From NCBI GenBank assembly GCA_016927815.1, contig JAFGLY010000166.1, forward strand, positions 1 through 64,000: DNA of 64,000 bases, in the 5' to 3' direction. This stretch comes from Deltaproteobacteria bacterium. Its GTDB lineage: Bacteria > Myxococcota_A > UBA796 > JAFGLY01. The translations under genes were made by a program, and so were the position numbers. The notes under the pieces were generated by a model, which saw only the letters and a program-made list of their open reading frames with translations, was not told where the DNA came from and searched no databases. Shown here one piece after another: positions 59,423 through 64,000 of this stretch. Each line of letters starts with the position of its first letter. The stretch's first letter is position 1.

Positions 59423-59439
59423 GGTAGGAACACCCTACC
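59423..59439 (-). terminator. Possible hairpin at the end of the TetR-linked gene
   Basis: On the minus strand GGTAGG-GTGTT-CCTACC overlaps the stop codon of the membrane protein gene, followed by a pyrimidine-rich CTTCTCTCCCTTTT stretch. A weak intrinsic terminator, or merely a repeat. Confidence 0.3.
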
Positions 59440-59839
59440 ACGCCGCCCTTGCCACGGCACCGGTCAGCGCGAGGAACGAGAGCGCGGTGACCGCCCAGGC
59501 CGCGCACGGCGTCGGGTGGAGCTCGGACAGGGCGCGGCGCCGCAGGAGGAACTCGTCGTCCATCTCGCGCCGAAGGGCGGGCGGGACGTCCGGGTGCCAT
59601 CGCTGGTCTCTCAGGAGCGCCAGGGCGGTGTCGGAGTGGACGCCAAAGGCCACGAGGCCCAGGAGGGCCGCACCAGCGGCGAGTACCGGGGGACCCCACC
59701 GTCCGTCCGTCCACAGCGCGACGCCCACCAGCACCCCCACCTCGACGATGCCCAGTCCGAGGAGCACGGCACCGGCCCAGCGCGCGCGCGCGTGGGAGAC
59801 GGCGGTACGTACGGCCAGGGCTCCCTCAGGAGCGTTCAA
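59435..59839 (-). CDS. Small membrane protein linked to TetR
   Basis: 134 residues from a TTG at 59839 behind GGAGGTGG, overlapping the tetR 3' end by 14 bp, so very probably coupled to it. Three membrane helices: about residues 20-44, 50-72 and 110-132, with a charged Arg/Asp-rich loop (LRDQRWHPDVPPALRREMDDEF) between the last two. No family recognised. Likely the regulated target or partner of the TetR protein, by position only. Confidence 0.7.
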   Translation of the reverse strand: MNAPEGALAVRTAVSHARARWAGAVLLGLGIVEVGVLVGVALWTDGRWGPPVLAAGAALLGLVAFGVHSDTALALLRDQRWHPDVPPALRREMDDEFLLRRRALSELHPTPCAAWAVTALSFLALTGAVARAAW

Positions 59840-60437
59840 GGCCACCTCCGAGGAGGAGCCCGTGGAGGATGACGTCCACGCCATCCGTGGCGAGCCGTGG
59901 CACGTCGAGGCGGATGCCCGCGGCCGCCTGCCCCGAGAGACCGTCCACGAGGCCCTTGAGGAGGACCGCGACCGCCTGGGGATCCACCGGGCGGATGAGC
60001 CCCTCCGACACCCCCTGGGCGACGACCTGCGAGATGCCCTGGACGAAGCGGTCGTGGATGGCGCGCAGGTGCTGCCGGACGCCGTCGTCACGGATGGCCA
60101 TCTCGGTCATGAGCAGGAAGAAGCGGGGAGGATCCTGGATGGCGGTGAAGTACTCCAGGTAGTCACGTCCCAGGCGGAAGAGCTTCATGGTGGAGGGAAT
60201 CGCGGCGTTCTCGGCCTCGAGCAGGATCTGGAGGGTCCGCTCGTACTCCTCGTCCACCAGGGCGTCGAACAGGGCCCGTTTGCTGGGAAAGTAGAAGTAG
60301 AGGGCACCTTTGGAGAGATCTGCCCGTCGGGCGATGTCCTCCACCCGTGCAGCCAGGTAGCCACGCTCGATGAAGATGCCGCGGGCGGCCGACAAAATCT
60401 GGAGCCGTCGCTCCGCCTCGGGAACGTGACGCGTCAT
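59826..60437 (-). CDS. TetR-family transcriptional regulator
   Basis: 203 residues. N-terminal TetR helix-turn-helix (RRLQILSAARGIFIERGYLAARVEDIARRADLSKGALYFYFPSKRALF, residues 10-57). The C-terminal ligand domain (about 65-200) is all-helical, as in AcrR-type repressors. The ligand is unknown. It is followed by the coupled small membrane protein and preceded by a radical SAM gene. Confidence 0.92.
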   Translation of the reverse strand: MTRHVPEAERRLQILSAARGIFIERGYLAARVEDIARRADLSKGALYFYFPSKRALFDALVDEEYERTLQILLEAENAAIPSTMKLFRLGRDYLEYFTAIQDPPRFFLLMTEMAIRDDGVRQHLRAIHDRFVQGISQVVAQGVSEGLIRPVDPQAVAVLLKGLVDGLSGQAAAGIRLDVPRLATDGVDVILHGLLLGGGLERS

Positions 60438-60498
60438 GGCACGCGTGTAGCCCGCCCGGCGGCCCCCGGCCCGTCGGCCGGCGTCGCACGTGCCCGGG

Positions 60499-62076
60499 TC
60501 ACTTCATCTGGTTGGCGATCCGTTTCAGCTCCCGCACGTTCGGGATCTCGAACAAGCTGCCCCTCTCGGCGAAGGCCGAGAGCCGTTGGATCTGCCGGAG
60601 CACCTCGCCCCACTGGTAGGCCTTGCCCCAGACGGCGTCCAGCGTGCGACGATGGAACAGGCGGACGCATCGATCGGAGGCGAGGCGCCGCAGGATCGCC
60701 TTGGGGAATCGATTGAAGAAGGTGAGGAAGAACAGAAAGTTCAGGTAGGAGGGCTGAGGGGTGTGAAAGGGCTTGCGGTAGATCTGCGCGATCTCGTCGG
60801 TCACGATCCCGTCCTCGACCGCCCGTCGGAAGAGCTGGGTTCCGGGATAGGGAACGAGTGAGGAGGGAAGCAGGTTGTAGGGGACGGGCAAAGACCAGAG
60901 CAGGTGCAACGTCTCCAGCGCATCCTGGGTCGTCTCCCAGGGATTGTCGAGGATGACGTGGTAGTCCGGAACCTGGGTCTGTCGGGCATGCCGGGCGATG
61001 AGGCGGGCCGCCCGGGTGGTCTGGGCGTTGGTCATGTCCCGACGGTACATCTTCATGATCGCGGGAGACCCCGTCTGGATGCCCAACTCTGTGAACACCA
61101 GCCCGGCATCCACCGCCGTCGCGAGGGTCTCCTCGTCGATGTCGGCAGGCGAGCACTGGGCGCGAAACGGAAGCCCGATCTCCCGCTTCCAGGCGTCGGC
61201 GAACCTCGAGATCTCCCCCGTGGAGGTGGAGAAGAAGACGTCGTCCTGGAAGTGGACGATTCCGATCTCGGGGAAGGACCGCACCACGGAGCGGATCTCG
61301 GCGACGAGGTGCGGCACCGATCGCCGCCTCGAGAGGCGCTGTCCCCGGTAGAGCGCGTGCTGGAAGGACACGCCGCAGAACGCGCACCGGTGGGGGCAGC
61401 CCCGCGTGGCCATCGTCTTGTAGGCCAGCCGGAGGGCTCCCGATCGATCGACGTAGCGAGGTCCGACGTCCCGGAACCGGGCTCGGTCCAAGCGGACGAG
61501 GTGCGTCTGGCGGTCGTTCCAGGACCAGTCGTCGTGGAAGTCGAAATCGATGAAGGGAAGGGTGTCGAGGTCCTGGATGAGCGGGCGGAGGGGGTTGCCC
61601 ACCACCCGTCCGTCGGGCCTGCGGAACCAGAAGTTGCGGATGTGCCAGGGGTCCTTCCCGTCCTCCAGGCACGACACGAGCTCGAGGAGTGCGTCCTCGC
61701 CCTCGCCCACGCAGACCATGTCCACGAAGTCCAGGGCCTCGAGGGGCATCGCGGTGGGATGGAACCCCCCCCAGACGATGGGCTTCCCGGGGAACCGCCT
61801 CTGCACGGCCCGGGTGACCTGGACCGCGGAGTCGAACATGGAGGACAGGAAGGAAACCCCCACGAGATCGCAGTCGGCCACCTTCTCCAGCACGTCTTGC
61901 ACGAGCGACTCGGGGTGCTGCGCGACGTGGGCCCGATCGAACCGTGCGCCGTAGGTGTCGGCGGGCAGGAGGATCAGCCTCGTGTCGTGACCGTGTACGC
62001 GCAGGCTGGACGAGAGCGCCCGGATGCAGGGCGCGTAGTGGTCCATCGGCGTGGGGTTGACGAGAGCGACCTTCAT
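60499..62076 (-). CDS. B12-binding-domain radical SAM protein
   Basis: 525 residues. The N-terminal B12-binding-like domain (VALVNPTPMDHYAPCI, VGVSFLSSMFDSAV, IVWGGFHPTAMP) lacks the DxHxxG cobalamin-ligand motif. The radical SAM cluster is C227-xxx-C231-xx-C234 (GCPHRCAFC). The barrel includes HFQDDVFFSTSTGEI and ELGIQTGSPAIMKMYRR. The C-terminal 150 residues are Arg- and Phe-rich. Position directly after murJ and before a TetR pair makes a lipid or cell-wall substrate conceivable, but this is inference; members of this family also modify tetrapyrroles and nucleotides. Confidence 0.87.
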   Translation of the reverse strand: MKVALVNPTPMDHYAPCIRALSSSLRVHGHDTRLILLPADTYGARFDRAHVAQHPESLVQDVLEKVADCDLVGVSFLSSMFDSAVQVTRAVQRRFPGKPIVWGGFHPTAMPLEALDFVDMVCVGEGEDALLELVSCLEDGKDPWHIRNFWFRRPDGRVVGNPLRPLIQDLDTLPFIDFDFHDDWSWNDRQTHLVRLDRARFRDVGPRYVDRSGALRLAYKTMATRGCPHRCAFCGVSFQHALYRGQRLSRRRSVPHLVAEIRSVVRSFPEIGIVHFQDDVFFSTSTGEISRFADAWKREIGLPFRAQCSPADIDEETLATAVDAGLVFTELGIQTGSPAIMKMYRRDMTNAQTTRAARLIARHARQTQVPDYHVILDNPWETTQDALETLHLLWSLPVPYNLLPSSLVPYPGTQLFRRAVEDGIVTDEIAQIYRKPFHTPQPSYLNFLFFLTFFNRFPKAILRRLASDRCVRLFHRRTLDAVWGKAYQWGEVLRQIQRLSAFAERGSLFEIPNVRELKRIANQMK

Positions 62077-62126
62077 CGGGTTCGGTCCACCGGGGCGGGC
62101 AGGATACCCGCGGGGGAGGGCTCAGG

Positions 62127-63701
62127 CTACGGCGCGGGCGGAGGCCCGCCGGGTCCGTTCCGAACGTGGGCCGCCAGCCGGAACGCCGCGGGCACCCCCA
62201 GGAGGCGGGCCAGGGCAACGTACGTGAACCCTCCACCCGCGACGACGGCCAGCAGGCCGAGGCCGTGCGAGACCGGGCCCAGGAGGTGAAGCACCGTCGC
62301 CATGCCCCCCGCCGCCGCACCGATCCGCAGATGGTGCGCCCAGAGGACACGGGGGAGGGCTCCGATGCGGGACCGCAGTCCGGCGAGCAGGACGGCGACC
62401 TCGACCGTGACGAGGACTGCGTGAGACAAGGGCAGTCCCGCGATGCCCAGCCCGGCCGGGTAGACCAGCAGGAGCGCGACCGGGAGCTTGAGCGCCATCG
62501 TCGCGAGGGCGACGGTCATGGGAAAGACCGGTCTGCCCACCGCGTAGTAGGCCGGCAGGAGCACCCGCTGGATGCAGATCCCCCAGGTGGCGATGGCGTA
62601 CATGCGGAGGAGCGCGGAGGTGGCGATGGTGTCGTCCGCGGTGAACGCACCCCGCTCGTAGACGAGCGCCACCAGCGGGTCGGCGAGCATCCAGAGGCCC
62701 ACCGCGGCCGGCACGACGAGGAACGAATCGAGTGTGAGGGCCTCGCCGAGCACTCCGGACATCGCATCCCGCCGGCCGCGGGCTGCGAGCGTGGAAAGAC
62801 CCGCGAGCGTGGCGACTCCGACCGAGGCCGCCACGATGGAATTGGGCAACTGCACCAGGCGGAAGGCATAGTGGAGGTACGAAACCGGACCGTCGCCGAA
62901 GCGGCTCGCGATCTGGCTTTCCACGGCGAGGTGGACCTGTACGCTCACCACGCCGACGAACGCGGGCACCAGGAACGCGAGGCACCGTTTGAGGTGCGGG
63001 TGTCCGCGAAAGGTGGGTCGAAACCGGAACCCCTCCCGCCGGAGCGCCGGGATCTGAACCAGGATCTGGCCCAGTCCTCCTCCAAGTGCGCCCAGGGCCA
63101 CGGCCACGACGGCGGGCTCGCCGGTCCAGGCCTCGAAGGGACGGGCGAGCAGGCACGCCGCGATGACGGCGAGGTGGACCGAGGCCGGGGCCACCGCGGG
63201 CAAGAAGAATCGTCCCCGCACGTTGAGCATGCCCATGGAGAGGCTGGCGAGGCTCACCAGGGCGAGAAAGGGGGAGAGGACGCGCGTGAGACGGGCCGAG
63301 AGCGCGAACTTGTCCGGATTCTCGGCGAATCCCGAGGCAATGACCCACACCCAGCCGTCGGCGAGCACGAACGTGCCCACCGTGACGCATCCGAGCACCA
63401 CGAGGAGAACGCCCAGGAAAGCGCTCGCGAGGCGAAAGGCGGCCTCCCGTCCCTCCGCCTGCCAGGTGCCCGCGAACACCGGCACGTAGAGGTTGGCGAG
63501 CGAGCCCTCGGCCAGGAACTCGCGAAAGAACTGGGCAGCCCGGAATGCGGCGTTGTAGGCGTCCGTCGCCAGCCCGGCTCCCAGAACCGAGGCAAAGGTC
63601 ATCTCTCGCACGATGCCCGTCCCACTCACCACGGACGCCGCAGCAGCGGTGACGAGGGCATTCCGGCTCACGTGCGTGACGGGCGGTGGCGGGGAGGCCA
63701 T
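62127..63701 (-). CDS. murJ: Lipid II flippase MurJ (MviN)
   Basis: 524 residues; about fourteen membrane helices of the MOP superfamily. MurJ moves lipid II across the inner membrane for peptidoglycan synthesis. Typical regions: the N-terminal VVSGTGIVREMTFASVLGAGLATDAYNAAFR (Arg/Asp-containing cavity), AAQFFREFLAEGSLANLYVPVF, LVQLPNSIVAASVGVA and VYERGAFTADDT. Length and topology are normal. Followed by the radical SAM gene (50 bp). Confidence 0.93.
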   Translation of the reverse strand: MASPPPPVTHVSRNALVTAAAASVVSGTGIVREMTFASVLGAGLATDAYNAAFRAAQFFREFLAEGSLANLYVPVFAGTWQAEGREAAFRLASAFLGVLLVVLGCVTVGTFVLADGWVWVIASGFAENPDKFALSARLTRVLSPFLALVSLASLSMGMLNVRGRFFLPAVAPASVHLAVIAACLLARPFEAWTGEPAVVAVALGALGGGLGQILVQIPALRREGFRFRPTFRGHPHLKRCLAFLVPAFVGVVSVQVHLAVESQIASRFGDGPVSYLHYAFRLVQLPNSIVAASVGVATLAGLSTLAARGRRDAMSGVLGEALTLDSFLVVPAAVGLWMLADPLVALVYERGAFTADDTIATSALLRMYAIATWGICIQRVLLPAYYAVGRPVFPMTVALATMALKLPVALLLVYPAGLGIAGLPLSHAVLVTVEVAVLLAGLRSRIGALPRVLWAHHLRIGAAAGGMATVLHLLGPVSHGLGLLAVVAGGGFTYVALARLLGVPAAFRLAAHVRNGPGGPPPAP

Positions 63702-63839
63702 GCCGACACGCTATCGTCGGCCCGAAGGCGGTGCCCGGCGGAACGCTCCGACACTTGCCCTGACCGGGGAACCGAGGGATGTTGTCAGGCCCCCGACGAG
63801 GGAATGAACCCCTCATGCAGTGGATGAAGGATGAGGTCC

Positions 63840-64000
63840 GTGCCGGAACGAACGTGCGCTGCCCTTCTCGCCCTCGCGCTGCCGGTCACGGCCTTTGCGC
63901 TCCTTCGGATCGTGGGTCCGGACCTCGGGGACCGGGGAGGGGAACCTTGGGGCGCGGCTCTCGTAGATCTCGTCGCCGTGGGCATTCCAGCCGGTCTCGG
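63840..64000 (+). CDS. N-terminal fragment of a probable membrane protein, runs off the window
   Basis: From a GTG preceded by GATGAGG the frame is open to the end of the window (53 residues). The first 30 residues contain a hydrophobic helix (CAALLALALPVTAFALLRIVG) suitable as a signal or membrane anchor, followed by GEPWGAALVDLVAVGIPAGL. Divergent from murJ with 138 bp between. Too little to identify; the start is uncertain. Confidence 0.5.
   Translation, partial: MPERTCAALLALALPVTAFALLRIVGPDLGDRGGEPWGAALVDLVAVGIPAGL

Noticed and set aside
1-64000. tRNA or rRNA genes, IS elements, phage or defence systems
   Set aside because: I looked in the non-coding gaps and among the proteins and found no cloverleaf-like sequence, transposase, integrase, Cas or restriction enzyme; a scan with a tRNA tool would be needed to be certain for tRNAs.

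Overview
The window is a GC-rich (about 70% by eye), densely coded stretch of a Gram-negative bacterial chromosome. It has 58 supported protein genes, two of them cut by the window edges. I see no rRNA, tRNA, CRISPR array, transposase, integrase or phage gene. Several things point to a myxobacterium-like member of the former Deltaproteobacteria: a complete outer-membrane type II secretion system whose GspL is PilM-like, many lipoproteins with Asp/Thr/Pro-rich mature N-termini, sigma-54-type promoters, and the gene string rpmE-yqhQ-prfA-prmC. The phylum assignment is inference; nothing in the window fixes the species.

Layout. 1-22061: metabolic and envelope housekeeping on both strands: malQ (5' end outside the window), a lipoprotein, pgi, pal, an APH-like kinase, a coupled tldD-tldE-orphan trio, a YwqK/MORN-like lipoprotein, a lipocalin, a coupled aminotransferase / membrane glycosyltransferase / CrtI-like desaturase operon, an RluA-type pseudouridine synthase, a GreA/GreB factor, an aspartoacylase-like hydrolase coupled to an RlmI-like methyltransferase, and a class III adenylate cyclase. 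22182-36895: a sigma-54-type promoter with two upstream palindromes, followed by a twelve-gene gspC-N operon. 36911-43973: further plus-strand genes (a zinc-phospholipase-C-like protein, a purine nucleoside phosphorylase, a 2,4-dienoyl-CoA reductase, then rpmE-yqhQ-prfA-prmC). 44009-52187: a radical SAM enzyme, an orphan peptide-binding lipoprotein, a long-chain acyl-CoA synthetase, a folE-like gene, two lipoproteins, a dual-specificity phosphatase and a TM2-like protein. 52310-64000: a NodU/CmcH carbamoyltransferase, a Rho-like protein that has lost its ATPase residues, ligA, a lone Flp pilin with its own sigma-54-type promoter, a zinc-motif coiled-coil protein, a TetR regulator with a small membrane protein, a second radical SAM enzyme, and murJ.

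How the genes fit together. The dominant system is the type II secretion machine: secretin GspD, ATPase GspE, platform GspF/L/M, coupling protein GspC, pseudopilins GspG-K and GspN. It probably exports hydrolases through the outer membrane. No prepilin peptidase is in the window. The Flp pilin has a promoter with the same near-consensus -24/-12 architecture, so both may be under RpoN with an unseen activator. Most other neighbours are linked only by short spacings and 4-bp ATGA/GTGA overlaps.

Most notable observations: (1) a Rho paralogue that keeps the RNA-binding domain but lacks the P-loop lysine and the catalytic Asp-Glu pair; (2) the two sigma-54-type promoters with palindromic upstream sites; (3) a degenerate 7-bp repeat that starts at the stop codon of three separate genes, two copies of which face each other around a possible four-helix-bundle gene remnant.
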